A DNA stretch of 51,358 nucleotides from Neptuniibacter marinus (GTDB lineage Bacteria > Pseudomonadota > Gammaproteobacteria > Pseudomonadales > Balneatricaceae). The notes below the pieces were generated by a model that saw nothing but the letters and a program-made list of their open reading frames with translations, searched no databases and had not been told where the DNA came from. A program made the position numbers and the translations under genes. Location of the stretch: positions 1 through 51,358 of the forward strand of contig NZ_LUTR01000024.1 of the NCBI RefSeq assembly GCF_001597725.1, read 5' to 3'. Below are positions 25,812-36,306 of this stretch, piece by piece (the first letter of the stretch is position 1; each line of letters opens with the position of its first letter).

Positions 25812-25842
25812 ACAAATAAAAAGCCCCGCAAAATGCGGGGCT
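25812..25842 (-). terminator. Terminator of the groESL operon
   Basis: AGCCCCGC/GCGGGGCT forms an eight-pair GC-rich stem with a five-base loop. On the minus strand it is followed by TTTTATTT. Confidence 0.9.
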
Positions 25843-25904
25843 CAGTATTTATAAATAGCCAACAGACGACTCTAATTAGCTATTTACTACAGTAAGGGGA
25901 TGAT

Positions 25905-27581
<1,677 letters not shown>

Positions 27582-27635
27582 TTAAACAAAACGTTCTACT
27601 GAACGTAGATACCTGCGAAAAGTTAAGCTGGAAGA

Positions 27636-27923
27636 TTAATCTTCTAGCACACCGTAAATTTCGCCTTCGCTAAGAATAAGTAGCTCCTCGCCGTTTACTT
27701 TCACAGTATTGGCATAACCACCGAATAGTACTGTATCCCCAACCTGAACAGTCAACGCACTACGCTCACCGTTATCTAGAAGTCGGCCTTCGCCTACAGC
27801 AATAACCTTACCTTGGTTAGGTTTTTCCTGCGCGGAACCTGGCAACACAATACCGCTGGCAGTAGTGGCTTCTTCTTCGTTACGACGAACAACTACACGG
27901 TCGTGAAGTGGACGAATTTTCAT
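27636..27923 (-). CDS. groS: Co-chaperonin GroES (Hsp10)
   Basis: This is the 95-residue lid of the GroEL chamber. It begins [14 protein letters not shown], has the mobile loop around residues 17-32 ([16 protein letters not shown]) and ends [15 protein letters not shown]. It is first in the groES-groEL operon, behind a sigma32-type promoter. Confidence 0.99.
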   Translation of the reverse strand: MKIRPLHDRVVVRRNEEEATTASGIVLPGSAQEKPNQGKVIAVGEGRLLDNGERSALTVQVGDTVLFGGYANTVKVNGEELLILSEGEIYGVLED

Positions 27924-28019
27924 TTTGTTTTTTCTCCTGATCTCTGTCTGACCAAAATCAACATTATGTTAGGAAATAGAGCAATTCATAGATTTAAAGA
28001 ATCACCCTTTGAATAGCTA

Positions 28020-28046
28020 AATTGGGGCATTAAAAATGAATTCAAC
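28020..28046 (-). promoter_or_regulatory. Sigma32 (RpoH) heat-shock promoter of groESL
   Basis: The minus strand reads GTTGAA, 13 bases, CCCCAATT. The consensus is CTTGAAA with 13-15 bases before CCCCATnT. It lies about 97 bases before the groES start. No CIRCE repeat was seen. Confidence 0.75.
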
Positions 28047-28049
28047 ACC

Positions 28050-28072
28050 CCATCGAAAAAAAGTTTCGATGG
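28050..28072 (-). terminator. Hairpin just after fxsA
   Basis: CCATCGAAA and TTTCGATGG form a perfect nine-pair stem with a five-base loop, six bases past the fxsA stop and four bases upstream of the groESL -35. It lacks a T run on the minus strand, so termination would be weak. Confidence 0.5.
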
Positions 28073-28077
28073 AACAA

Positions 28078-28584
28078 TTAATCTTTACGCTCAAACTCAC
28101 CATCAATCACATCTGCCCTAGGCTGCGGAGGTATTTTTTGCTCGCCATGATGCTCAAAGGGGGGAGCTGAACGATTAAAAGGATCATTAGAATAGAAGTG
28201 AGCGGAACCCGAGGTATGTTGCTGAGACGCCATAATAGTGAAACGCCCCATTAGCTTAGATGCAAAAGCTTTACGTGTATAAGGCAGCAAACAGCAAAAC
28301 CCAAGAATATCTGTTACAAAGCCAGGTGTAATAAGCATGGCCCCGCCAACGGCTAACACAATGCCTTCAACCATCTCCTGACCTGGAATTTCACCTTGAT
28401 TAGCACGTTGCTGAGCCCTCATCAACGTTGATACCCCTTGATAACGCAACATATTCACGCCAATAAACGCCGATAGCAGCACCAGACCGACCGTATTCCA
28501 TATACCGATCGCATCACCTACATTTATAAGCACTGTGATTTCAATAATCGGGATAATAATAAACAGTAAAAAAAGAAATCTCAT
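28078..28584 (-). CDS. fxsA: FxsA family membrane protein
   Basis: FxsA is a cytoplasmic membrane protein that relieves phage T7 exclusion by the F plasmid when overproduced; its normal role is unclear. The 168-residue protein has the family core: MRFLFLLFIIIPIIEITVLI, the conserved AFIGVNMLRYQG, GIVLAVGGAMLITPGFVTDILGF (hydrophobic, about 78-100) and LLPYTRKAF. A polar tail rich in His and Pro follows. The ATG at 28584 is preferred because GAGG lies upstream. In E. coli too it lies next to groES. Confidence 0.9.
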   Translation of the reverse strand: MRFLFLLFIIIPIIEITVLINVGDAIGIWNTVGLVLLSAFIGVNMLRYQGVSTLMRAQQRANQGEIPGQEMVEGIVLAVGGAMLITPGFVTDILGFCCLLPYTRKAFASKLMGRFTIMASQQHTSGSAHFYSNDPFNRSAPPFEHHGEQKIPPQPRADVIDGEFERKD

Positions 28585-28988
28585 GGGCGCCTCATTGTGA
28601 ATCAAAACACAACTAAACAGTAAGCAAAATTAATACAAAGTCAGCTGCAATATGCTTTATTTCTATGGGCACAAGCTTGCTTTTTCAAGTCTTATCGATA
28701 TTTAAAATCATAAATTTGTATTAAGCCATGAAGTATTCATAAATAAAAAAGCATTACTACGAAAGTACAAATCTACATTGCAGCGCAATATTTAAAAGAA
28801 AAAACAGATACTTAGCAAATGCGTAATAAATCCAAAAAATACAGTCAAAAGTATATAAAACCTATTGATAAATGAATCATACAGGCTAAATGTGGACATT
28901 TGTGCAAAAGCGTTATAAGTTTAAATTCTGCACAATGACGCAATGCACAATAACATTCAGAGTCAAACCGAAGTAAGGGTAACCCTCA
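28585..28988. other. About 400 bases of AT-rich DNA without a recognised gene
   Basis: This is the divergent promoter region of fxsA and the SDR gene. It contains AAATGT-GG-ACATTT (28888-28901) and two TGCACAAT copies near 28930-28950. No open frame with a start and ribosome site and no terminator was seen. Confidence 0.45.
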
Positions 28989-29756
28989 ATGGAACTCAAA
29001 GATAAAGTAATTGTTGTAACCGGCGGTGGCCGTGGTCTTGGTCGCGCAATGGCGCTTGAACTAGCTTCTCAAGGTGCCAAATTGGCATTAATTGATCTTA
29101 GCCAAGAAGACTTAGACACAACTGTAGGCCTTTGCATGGAAGAAGGTGTTGAAGCTCGTGCTTACATTTGCAATGTTGCAAAAGAAGACGAAGTGGAAGC
29201 AACATTCGCTAAAATAGTAGCAGATTTCGGCTCTCTCAACGGTTTAGTAAACAATGCGGGTATTACTCGTGACGGTCTATTCCTAAAAGTTGATCGTGAA
29301 ACAGGTAAAGTTGCTAAGAAGATGTCTATGGATCAGTGGAATCTGGTTATAGATGTAAACCTAACGGGTACTTTCCTATGTGCACGTGAAGCCGCTGCTC
29401 AGATGATCGATTTAGGTGTTGAAGGTTGTATCATCAATATCTCTTCAATATCACGTTCAGGTAATATGGGCCAGACTAACTACACCGCAACAAAAGCTGG
29501 CGCACAGGCAATGGCTGTCACTTGGGCTAAAGAGCTTGCTCGTTACAAGATTCGTGCCGCATCAATTGCACCAGGCTACATCGGTACTGAGATGGTAATG
29601 AGCATGAAGCCTGAAGCACTTGATAAAATCGCGGCAGGCATTCCAGCTAAACGTTTAGGTAAACCAGAAGAGATCGCTAAAACAGTTACTTTCATCTTTG
29701 AAAATGACTACGTTAGCGGCCGCTGCTTTGAAGTTGATGGCGGTCTGCGCATCTAA
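28989..29756 (+). CDS. Short-chain dehydrogenase/reductase, FabG-like
   Basis: The 255-residue protein is a classical SDR with cofactor motif TGGGRGLG (11-18), NNAG (88-91), Asn125, the catalytic Ser152/153 region, Tyr165 and Lys169 (YTATK). DVNLTGTFLC and the C-terminal YVSGRCFEVDGGLRI are typical of 3-oxoacyl-ACP or 3-oxoacyl-CoA reductases, probably using NADPH or NADH. A short insertion around residues 100-113 (VDRETGKVAKKMS) is unusual compared with FabG. It stands alone, with its own terminator, away from any fatty acid synthesis genes, so a non-housekeeping substrate is plausible. Confidence 0.88.
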   Translation: MELKDKVIVVTGGGRGLGRAMALELASQGAKLALIDLSQEDLDTTVGLCMEEGVEARAYICNVAKEDEVEATFAKIVADFGSLNGLVNNAGITRDGLFLKVDRETGKVAKKMSMDQWNLVIDVNLTGTFLCAREAAAQMIDLGVEGCIINISSISRSGNMGQTNYTATKAGAQAMAVTWAKELARYKIRAASIAPGYIGTEMVMSMKPEALDKIAAGIPAKRLGKPEEIAKTVTFIFENDYVSGRCFEVDGGLRI

Positions 29757-29773
29757 TTTCGAGCAATTAGCAC

Positions 29774-29801
29774 AAAAAAACCGGCTATTGCCGGTTTTTT
29801 T
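29774..29801 (+). terminator. Terminator after the SDR gene
   Basis: AAAAACCGGC, TATT, GCCGGTTTTTT: a perfect stem with a T run. Confidence 0.92.
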
Positions 29802-29889
29802 ATAACTAATTTTTAAGATTAACTATTTTTGGCTCTTACGAAAAAGAGCTTTTCGGCCCTTTTTGTTAACAGTAATTCTAGAAGCCTAA

Positions 29890-31812
29890 TTAAGCGCCAA
29901 TCACTCCGCCATCATCACGGGTAATAACAACAATAGTTGAACGCGGTTTACTCATCCCACCTTCTGGAAAATGCGAACCTTTCAATTTCTCACCTGGATG
30001 CTGGATACCAATAAACATAGTTTTATAGTCAGGCGTAAATGTTAACCCCGTCACTTCTGCTGCCACTGGCCCCGTAAGGAAACGATGAACCTCACCGCTT
30101 TCAGGATCACCACACAGCATCTGGTTATTGCCCATACCTACAAAGTCATCTTTATTGGAATATTTACCATCGGTCATAATCCATAAGCGACCACTTTCAT
30201 CAAAACCTAAACCGTCAGGACTATTAAACATATTATCTGGGGTTATATTATTGCTACCCGCCAACAAACCGCTTGAGTGCAATGTTGGGTTACCCGCTAT
30301 CAGGTATAAATCCCAATTAAACGCAGACTGAGTATGATCACCATTCATTGGGCTCCAACGAACAATCTGTCCATACTTATTATTCTCACGAGGGTTCGGC
30401 CCGCCAATAGGTTGATTCTCTTTTTTACCACGATTTTTATTGTTAGTCAGAGTGCAGAAAGCGGTCTGTTTATTAGGATGTACTGCTACCCACTCGGGGC
30501 GATCCATGGTTGTTCCACCCACCTGAGTGGCGGCTAAACGGGTATAAATCAATACTTCAGCTTGGCTGTTAAAGCCATTCTCTGGTGTTAACCCATTTTT
30601 ACCGAAAGTAAGCTCTATCCACTGACCTTTACCCTTTAACTCGCCATCAGCCGCCATAAATTTGGCAACGTATAAGGTACCCTCCTCAAGTAAACGACGA
30701 TTATGTTGATTGTTGTTCGCTATATATTTATCTTTAGAAACAAACTTATAAAGATGCTCACCGCGCTCATCATCACCTAAATACACAACAGCATGACCGT
30801 TCTTATCGATCATAAATGCAGCATTTTCATGCTTAAAACGTCCTAACGCGGTACGCTTTTGTGGTTTAGACGTTGGATCCATTGGGTCAATCTCTACAAC
30901 CCATCCGTGACGATTTGGCTCATTCGGATTTTGAGACAAATCAAAGCGCTCATCATGCTTACTCCACTGATAGGTTTTATCTTCTACTTTAATACCGTAG
31001 CGTTGCAGCTCAGCAGGCACAGCATAAGTGTCATCATTGGAACCAAAGTACTTATGAAAGTTTTCTTCACAAGTGAGATATGTTCCCCATGGAGTCTGCC
31101 CATTAGCGCAGTTATTAAATGTGCCAAGAACCTCCATGCCTGATGGATCCGCAGCGGTTTTTAGCAACTCATCGCCCGCAGCAGGGCCAGTAATCTGCAT
31201 AGGCGTATTTGCTGTAATACGGCGGTTTAGTTTGCCTAAACGGTCCACGCTCCAGCCTTTAGCCGTTTTTTTAATTTCAAAAACAGACACACCATGGGCG
31301 TTTTGCGCTTTTAAAACATCATCCGCAGTAATTGCTTTACCTTGATGATCATATAAATACTCAACATTGGTATATTCATTATTGACCGCCATCACCGCGC
31401 GATCATTAGAGAGAGGGAATAAACTCATCCCATCGGTATTATCGCCAAACTGCAGTGCCTGACTTGCCGCCGGAGCCTTGCCTGACGGATCAAATTCAGG
31501 AGCATTGTCAAAAAGAGGATCACCCCAAGATATTAAATTAGTTACTTTATAGCCTTCAGGCACAACAACAGAATCAGCAGTACTTGCCGGTACAGGTTTA
31601 AAACCGATCAGTTTACTCTTAACTGAAGCAGACATTGCCGCCTGAACCGATTGGGCAATGGGCGACATACCAATAAAAGCACCTACACCCAGCGCTCCCA
31701 TTCCCGCCATAAAACCACGACGACTAACAGCTGTGTTAGTCATGCGTGTAAATTCAGAATCTTGCTCTTGATTCAAATTACTACATAGATCATGTGAATT
31801 GTCGTAACCCAT
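29890..31812 (-). CDS. phoX: PhoX-family (DUF839) alkaline phosphatase, Tat-exported
   Basis: PhoX is a Ca/Fe-dependent phosphatase that releases phosphate from organic esters outside the cytoplasm. The 640-residue protein begins with a cytosolic stretch and a twin-arginine signal (SRRGFMAGMGALGVG, about residues 30-44, cleavage after VQAA). It then shows the PhoX core: TCEENFHKYFG, NRHGWVVEIDP, HENAAFMIDKNGHAVVYLGDDERGEHLYKF in outline, and RPEWVAVHP. The ATG at 31812 is preferred to the GTG at 31821 because AGGTGA sits five bases before it. A Pho box with a correctly spaced -10 lies upstream, so PhoB control under phosphate starvation is expected. Confidence 0.88.
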   Translation of the reverse strand: MGYDNSHDLCSNLNQEQDSEFTRMTNTAVSRRGFMAGMGALGVGAFIGMSPIAQSVQAAMSASVKSKLIGFKPVPASTADSVVVPEGYKVTNLISWGDPLFDNAPEFDPSGKAPAASQALQFGDNTDGMSLFPLSNDRAVMAVNNEYTNVEYLYDHQGKAITADDVLKAQNAHGVSVFEIKKTAKGWSVDRLGKLNRRITANTPMQITGPAAGDELLKTAADPSGMEVLGTFNNCANGQTPWGTYLTCEENFHKYFGSNDDTYAVPAELQRYGIKVEDKTYQWSKHDERFDLSQNPNEPNRHGWVVEIDPMDPTSKPQKRTALGRFKHENAAFMIDKNGHAVVYLGDDERGEHLYKFVSKDKYIANNNQHNRRLLEEGTLYVAKFMAADGELKGKGQWIELTFGKNGLTPENGFNSQAEVLIYTRLAATQVGGTTMDRPEWVAVHPNKQTAFCTLTNNKNRGKKENQPIGGPNPRENNKYGQIVRWSPMNGDHTQSAFNWDLYLIAGNPTLHSSGLLAGSNNITPDNMFNSPDGLGFDESGRLWIMTDGKYSNKDDFVGMGNNQMLCGDPESGEVHRFLTGPVAAEVTGLTFTPDYKTMFIGIQHPGEKLKGSHFPEGGMSKPRSTIVVITRDDGGVIGA

Positions 31813-31913
31813 TTTACTCACCTATTGAAATTAAAAGGAGCGGCTCAAAGTTAAATGTTCTTCTATAAACACAGCAACTAAAGAGTTTTTAAACTGCTTA
31901 ATCGAAGTGATGC

Positions 31914-31947
31914 AAGATAGAAGGTATGAGTGACAAAACCATGACAA
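31914..31947 (-). promoter_or_regulatory. Pho box and -10 of phoX
   Basis: On the minus strand TTGTCAT-GGTT-TTGTCAC (31947 to 31930) is the classic 7-4-7 Pho box. Ten bases further is TATCTT (31919 to 31914) as -10. This is the standard PhoB-activated promoter geometry. Confidence 0.82.
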
Positions 31948-32087
31948 ATAGAGGAACAAAACAGATGAAATAAAAGTTTAATTAATTTTTAACATAAGCC
32001 AAAAGTAGCCGAACATACACGATATATCCATATATTTCATATAGATAGATCGACACAAAAACCAATAATCCGATAAAAGCAGTTAAC

Positions 32088-32121
32088 CTTTCACGCAACC
32101 GTCACAATAGATCCATAGGAT
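32088..32121 (+). promoter_or_regulatory. Pho box and -10 of the phytase-like gene
   Basis: CTTTCAC-GCAA-CCGTCAC (32088-32105), ten bases, TAGGAT (32116-32121). It is a 7-4-7 Pho box with exact spacing to a -10, 46 bases before the start codon of the gene at 32167. Confidence 0.75.
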
Positions 32122-32166
32122 CCCGCCTCAATTCATTATTGAGTAGCCTATAGGAGTCGACACCCG

Positions 32167-34338
32167 ATGTTTAACCACCCAGGTAAACACACCCTAATTG
32201 CATTAGCGCTAGCCTCTGCTGCAATGACAACCCATGCAGACACATTCAACCGAATCGCCACTTTTGCAAACATTCACAACCTACCTGCAGGTTCTGACGT
32301 TGCCACAGAGACATCAGCAGAAATTATTGCTGCAACACAAGATGGAAAATCACTTGTGTACTCTGATAGTCCTTTAGGTGGTTTAGGTTTTATTGATATC
32401 AAAAATGCATCAATGCCTAAACCGGGTGGTTTTGTTTCTCTTAATGGAGAACCTACATCGGTTGCAGTTACAGCAACGACGGTTCTTGCTGGCATCAACA
32501 CATCAGAGAGCTATATCAAACCCAGCGGCAAGCTAGTATCTCTAAGCTTAAACGACCATAAGATCATCGCAAGCTGTGATCTGGGCGGTCAGCCAGACTC
32601 TGTAGCAGTCTCAAAAGATGAGAAATATGTTGCCATTGCCATCGAAAATGAACGCGATGAAGATCTAAATGATGGCGCTCTGCCACAACTACCAGCAGGC
32701 TTCCTTACTATTTATCCGTTAGAAAACGGCAACCCCGTTTGCAGCAAGATGAAAAAAGTAAATATGACAGGTATGGCGACTATAGGCGCTGACGATCCTG
32801 AGCCAGAATTTGTTGATTTCAACGAAAACAATGAAATCGTGGTCACTTTACAAGAGAACAACCACATTGCCATTGTTAATGCGGAAACAGGCACAGTAAT
32901 TAATCATTTTTCAGCAGGTTCAGCAAAACTAACAATGATTGATACGAAGAAAGACAAAGCCTTTGATTTTTCCCAATCACAAACTCGCCTACGTGAACCC
33001 GATTCGGTTAAGTGGATCGACAATGATCGCTTCGTTACTGCTAACGAAGGTGATTTCCAAGGCGGCGCACGTGGGTTCACTATTTTCCACAAGAATGGCG
33101 AAGTCATCTATGAATCAGGGTCTGACTTCGAACACAAAGTGATTGCAACTGGACACTATCCAGATAAACGTTCTGGCAAAAAAGGTAATGAACCAGAAGG
33201 TGTTGCAATAGGCAAGTTTGGTAAAGAGACTTACATCTTCATCTTATCTGAACGCGCATCACTAATCGGCGTATACCGTGATACAGGCAAAGCCCCTGAA
33301 TTTATTCAGATGCTCCCTTCAGGCATTGCACCTGAATCAGCAGTTACCATCCCAAGCCGCAATCTGTTAATCAGTGCCAATGAAAAGGATTTGATTGAAG
33401 ATAAAGGTCCGCGTGCCCACGTTATGATTTATGAGCTAAGTGATAAAACTGCGGCTTACCCACAAATTATGTCTCAGCATGATGATAAAGGTATGCCTAT
33501 CGGCTGGGGTGCACTTTCAGGCCTAGCTGCTGATCCGAAAAAAGCGGGTCACCTATTTGCAGTAAACGATAGCTTTTATGCAAACCAACCAACTATTTTC
33601 AGTATTGATGCAACACACAAGCCTGCCATCATAACTGAAGCTTTAAAAGTCACTCGTAATGGCAAACCTGCTAAAAAGCTAGATCTAGAAGGGATCTCTA
33701 TTGATGGCGATAATGGCTTCTGGCTAGCCTCTGAAGGTAACGCTAAGAAAAAAGTTCCTCATGCTATCTATCATGTCGATACTCAAGGCGAAATTGATCA
33801 AACAATCGATTTTCCTAAAAGCCTTTTAGCACATCAAAAACGTTTCGGCGCTGAAGGTATCACGCAGGTCGGTGACACTTTATGGGTTGCTATCCAGAGA
33901 GAATGGGCTGACGATCCTAAAGGGTTAGTAAAACTACTTTCTTATGATCTAAAAACAAAACAATGGGGTGCGGTGCACTATCCTCTAGAAAAAGCCCAAA
34001 CAGGTTGGGTTGGACTATCAGAGGTCACTGCCTACAACGATTCGCTCTATATTATCGAACGTGATAACCAACTAGACGAAAATGCCAAAATCAAGCAGCT
34101 ATACAAGGTTAGCCTTGACGACCTAAAACCTGCTCCGATTGGCAGCACCCTACCTATAGTGAAGAAAGAGCTTGTAAAGAACTTCATCCCAAATCTGAAA
34201 TCACTTAACGGCTACGTTACCGATAAAATTGAAGGTTTTGCCATTGATGCTTCGGGTCACGCTTACGCTGTAACTGACAATGATGGTGTAGATGACAGCT
34301 CTGGTGAGACTCTGTTCTTCTCTGCTGGCAAATTATAA
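32167..34338 (+). CDS. Exported phytase-like esterase / beta-propeller protein
   Basis: The 723-residue protein has a signal peptide (about 1-24, ending THA). The N-terminal half is a WD/YVTN-like beta propeller (SVAVSKDEKYVAIAIENE, GTVINHFSAGSAKL). The C-terminal half (about 430-720) is an esterase-like phytase domain: LSGLAADPKKAGHLFAVNDS, KKLDLEGISIDGDNGFWLASEG and IEGFAIDASGHAYAVTDNDGVDD. Members act on phosphate esters or are secreted phosphodiesterases; activity here is unproven. It is divergent from phoX with its own Pho box, so it belongs to the phosphate-starvation response. AGGAG lies ten bases upstream of the ATG, and a strong terminator follows. Confidence 0.85.
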   Translation: MFNHPGKHTLIALALASAAMTTHADTFNRIATFANIHNLPAGSDVATETSAEIIAATQDGKSLVYSDSPLGGLGFIDIKNASMPKPGGFVSLNGEPTSVAVTATTVLAGINTSESYIKPSGKLVSLSLNDHKIIASCDLGGQPDSVAVSKDEKYVAIAIENERDEDLNDGALPQLPAGFLTIYPLENGNPVCSKMKKVNMTGMATIGADDPEPEFVDFNENNEIVVTLQENNHIAIVNAETGTVINHFSAGSAKLTMIDTKKDKAFDFSQSQTRLREPDSVKWIDNDRFVTANEGDFQGGARGFTIFHKNGEVIYESGSDFEHKVIATGHYPDKRSGKKGNEPEGVAIGKFGKETYIFILSERASLIGVYRDTGKAPEFIQMLPSGIAPESAVTIPSRNLLISANEKDLIEDKGPRAHVMIYELSDKTAAYPQIMSQHDDKGMPIGWGALSGLAADPKKAGHLFAVNDSFYANQPTIFSIDATHKPAIITEALKVTRNGKPAKKLDLEGISIDGDNGFWLASEGNAKKKVPHAIYHVDTQGEIDQTIDFPKSLLAHQKRFGAEGITQVGDTLWVAIQREWADDPKGLVKLLSYDLKTKQWGAVHYPLEKAQTGWVGLSEVTAYNDSLYIIERDNQLDENAKIKQLYKVSLDDLKPAPIGSTLPIVKKELVKNFIPNLKSLNGYVTDKIEGFAIDASGHAYAVTDNDGVDDSSGETLFFSAGKL

Positions 34339-34354
34339 CGCCCACGCTTAAAAC

Positions 34355-34400
34355 GACATCTCTTAAGGTAATCCAACCTTAGGAGATGTCTTCCTCATTT
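34355..34400 (+). terminator. Terminator after the phytase-like gene
   Basis: Arms GACATCTCTTAAGGT (34355-34369) and ACCTTAGGAGATGTC (34376-34390) form a 15-pair stem with one U-G wobble and a six-base loop, followed by TTCCTCATTT. Confidence 0.75.
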
Positions 34401-34431
34401 ATATACCTATAAAAAAACAACGCCCTATCTA

Positions 34432-34455
34432 TTTAAAAGTTTAAAAGTTTAAAAG
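34432..34455 (+). repeat. Three tandem copies of an octamer
   Basis: The octamer TTTAAAAG is repeated three times without gaps, about 105 bases before the DUF2057 start. It is a possible slippage site or an UP-like AT-rich element. Confidence 0.7.
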
Positions 34456-34478
34456 AAATGTAACAAAAACAAACAAAA

Positions 34479-34512
34479 CTGAAACCTAATTGAAATAAAC
34501 AGCAACTATTAT
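34479..34512 (+). promoter_or_regulatory. Weak Pho-box-like element with -10 before the DUF2057 gene
   Basis: CTGAAAC-CTAA-TTGAAAT (34479-34496), ten bases, TATTAT (34507-34512). The spacing equals that of the two good Pho boxes upstream, but the half sites match the consensus at only about nine of fourteen positions. Confidence 0.3.
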
Positions 34513-34561
34513 TGCGCTGCAAAATAAATTATTAAACGTAGAACAAACCAAGGACATAACA

Positions 34562-35230
34562 TTGTTTTCATTACAGCCACTAAAAGTATCAATATTATTT
34601 CTGGCAACATTATTTTCATCTTCATTTGTTTTTGCAGAAAACATATTAAACCTCTCGGAAGGGGTTAATTTACTTGCAATTAATGGAAAAGAAGCTAAGT
34701 CACCTAGTTTCTTTAATGACCACAGTGCCTATAAACTTCCTAATGGGATCAACCAGATTGTTGTTAGTTATACCGCTGAAATAAAAAACGGAAGCGAATA
34801 TGAACTTGAATATACTAACGCTTTTGTTTTGTTATTCGATCAAAAAGATGAACAGTTACTTATCGCGGCCCCAGAAATAAAAAAGATAAAAGATATCAAA
34901 GAATTAGAAGAAAAAGGAAACTGGATACTAACCGCTAAAAGTGGACAGCCCGTCGATTACAAAGTCTCTTTAATAAAAAATAATGGCTTTCAATTAAGTA
35001 GAGATTACGAACGGGAATTAGAAGATTTTAATAAAACGGATGCCGCAGCAGCACTGCCTAACAAGCCTTTATTCAACCCAAACCAATTAACCAAAAACAA
35101 TACGGCAAAAGCGAAAAATAATAATACTAACGCCAAGAAAAACATGCCTGCTCAGATGCTTATATTTTGGTACAACCAGGCAGACGAAGAAACAAGAAAA
35201 TCTTTCAAAAAATTAATTAACAATCATTAA
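34562..35230 (+). CDS. DUF2057 (YccT/CsgI-like) exported protein
   Basis: The 222-residue protein has a signal peptide (about 1-25, ending VFA) and the DUF2057 layout: NLSEGVNLLAINGKEA, then LPNGINQIVVSYTAEIK and a C-terminal helix LIFWYNQADEETRKSFKKLI. Lys/Asn-rich low-complexity sequence lies at about 175-195. E. coli YccT/CsgI is a periplasmic protein reported to restrain curli assembly; whether that applies here is unknown. The start is TTG, with AAGGA about eight bases upstream. A porin gene follows after 58 bases and may be co-transcribed. Confidence 0.82.
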   Translation: MFSLQPLKVSILFLATLFSSSFVFAENILNLSEGVNLLAINGKEAKSPSFFNDHSAYKLPNGINQIVVSYTAEIKNGSEYELEYTNAFVLLFDQKDEQLLIAAPEIKKIKDIKELEEKGNWILTAKSGQPVDYKVSLIKNNGFQLSRDYERELEDFNKTDAAAALPNKPLFNPNQLTKNNTAKAKNNNTNAKKNMPAQMLIFWYNQADEETRKSFKKLINNH

Positions 35231-35288
35231 TTAAAAACCTCAATTAAGAAAATTAATTATTTATTTAAAACTCTTGGAGAGTATTGAA

Positions 35289-36248
35289 ATGAAAAAGCTG
35301 ATTCTGGCTTCCGCTATTGCCGCTCTTGCAGCAAACTCTGCTACTGCAGCGACTATTTATGAAGATAAAGGTCTAACTTTCAAAATTAAAGGTGACTGGC
35401 AGGTTCAGCTACGTGATAACGCTAGCAAAACCAAAGACGCTGAAGTTGAGTTTGACGACCTAGAGATCAAAAACTCTATAATTTACGATCTAGGTAATGG
35501 TCTGACTGCTTACGGCCAACTAGATTTTGGCTTTAAAAAAGCAGCTGAAGACGACGGTACCGACGGCGATCAGCTAGAAGAAGCTTACTTAGGCCTTAAA
35601 TCTCACGGCTACTCTGTTCAAGTTGGTAAAATGGACAATGCTGCCGATGACTTTGGTATTGAAAATGCAATTGAAAACAACCTAGGCGACGACGTTTTTG
35701 ATGAGTTCGGTTCTGTAGATGGCGACGACGTTATCCGTTTTGATGCTGATTTTGATGTAGCACACGTAGCGATCTCTCACGAGCTTGAAGCTGATGGCGA
35801 AAAAAGTGCTAACGGCGAATCAACTGAAATATACGTTGAAGGCGGTTTTGACGCGATTACTCTAGGCGCGGCATACCAAACGCTTAAAGCAACACCTACA
35901 TCCTCTTCTGTTGATGTATGGGGTGTAAGCGCATCTTTTGACGCTGGCTTCGCTGAGTTTGGTGTTGATTATGGTGAGTCTGATCAAGGTGGATCAAACA
36001 ACGATGTTGCAATGACAAACCTTGTAGCAACATTTAAAGCATCAAAAACCACAAAAATCGCGGTAGGTTATGTTGACCATGACTATGATGCAGCAAATAT
36101 GGATGAAGATGCTATCTACGCAAACGTTGTGTACAAATTCCCTGCCCAGAAAAACGTTTCTGTATTTGCAGAAATCACTAACCGTGACGACGACGCAGGT
36201 ACTGATTACGACCTAGACGTTCTAGCAGGTATGCGTATTAAGTTCTAA
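35289..36248 (+). CDS. Outer-membrane porin (Gram-negative porin family)
   Basis: The start at 35289 (GGAGA eight bases upstream) gives a clean signal peptide, MKKLILASAIAALAANSATAA. The mature part (about 298 residues) is very acidic and shows alternating polar/aromatic beta strands, GNGLTAYGQLDFGF, AYLGLKSHGYSVQVGKMDNAADD and a C-terminal strand ending in Phe (LAGMRIKF), the BamA recognition residue. It should form a trimeric diffusion pore of 16 strands or slightly fewer. It follows the DUF2057 gene and ends in two tandem terminators, which fits a highly expressed gene. Specificity is unknown. Confidence 0.9.
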   Translation: MKKLILASAIAALAANSATAATIYEDKGLTFKIKGDWQVQLRDNASKTKDAEVEFDDLEIKNSIIYDLGNGLTAYGQLDFGFKKAAEDDGTDGDQLEEAYLGLKSHGYSVQVGKMDNAADDFGIENAIENNLGDDVFDEFGSVDGDDVIRFDADFDVAHVAISHELEADGEKSANGESTEIYVEGGFDAITLGAAYQTLKATPTSSSVDVWGVSASFDAGFAEFGVDYGESDQGGSNNDVAMTNLVATFKASKTTKIAVGYVDHDYDAANMDEDAIYANVVYKFPAQKNVSVFAEITNRDDDAGTDYDLDVLAGMRIKF

Positions 36249-36260
36249 GCAGATATAAGG

Positions 36261-36299
36261 CATCGGTTTACTTCCCCCCTTCAGTAAACCGATGTTTTT
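36261..36299 (+). terminator. First terminator after the porin gene
   Basis: CATCGGTTTACT and AGTAAACCGATG form a perfect 12-pair stem with a T tail at 36295-36299. Confidence 0.92.
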
Positions 36300-36306
36300 A
36301 TGAAAA

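Noticed and set aside
27924-28020. CIRCE/HrcA operator before groES
   Set aside because: No TTAGCACTC-N9-GAGTGCTAA repeat was found; the sigma32-type promoter explains regulation.
29831-29860. Second terminator for phoX or the SDR gene
   Set aside because: GCTCTT/AAGAGC is only six pairs with a short tail, and in the phoX direction it is followed by A, not T.
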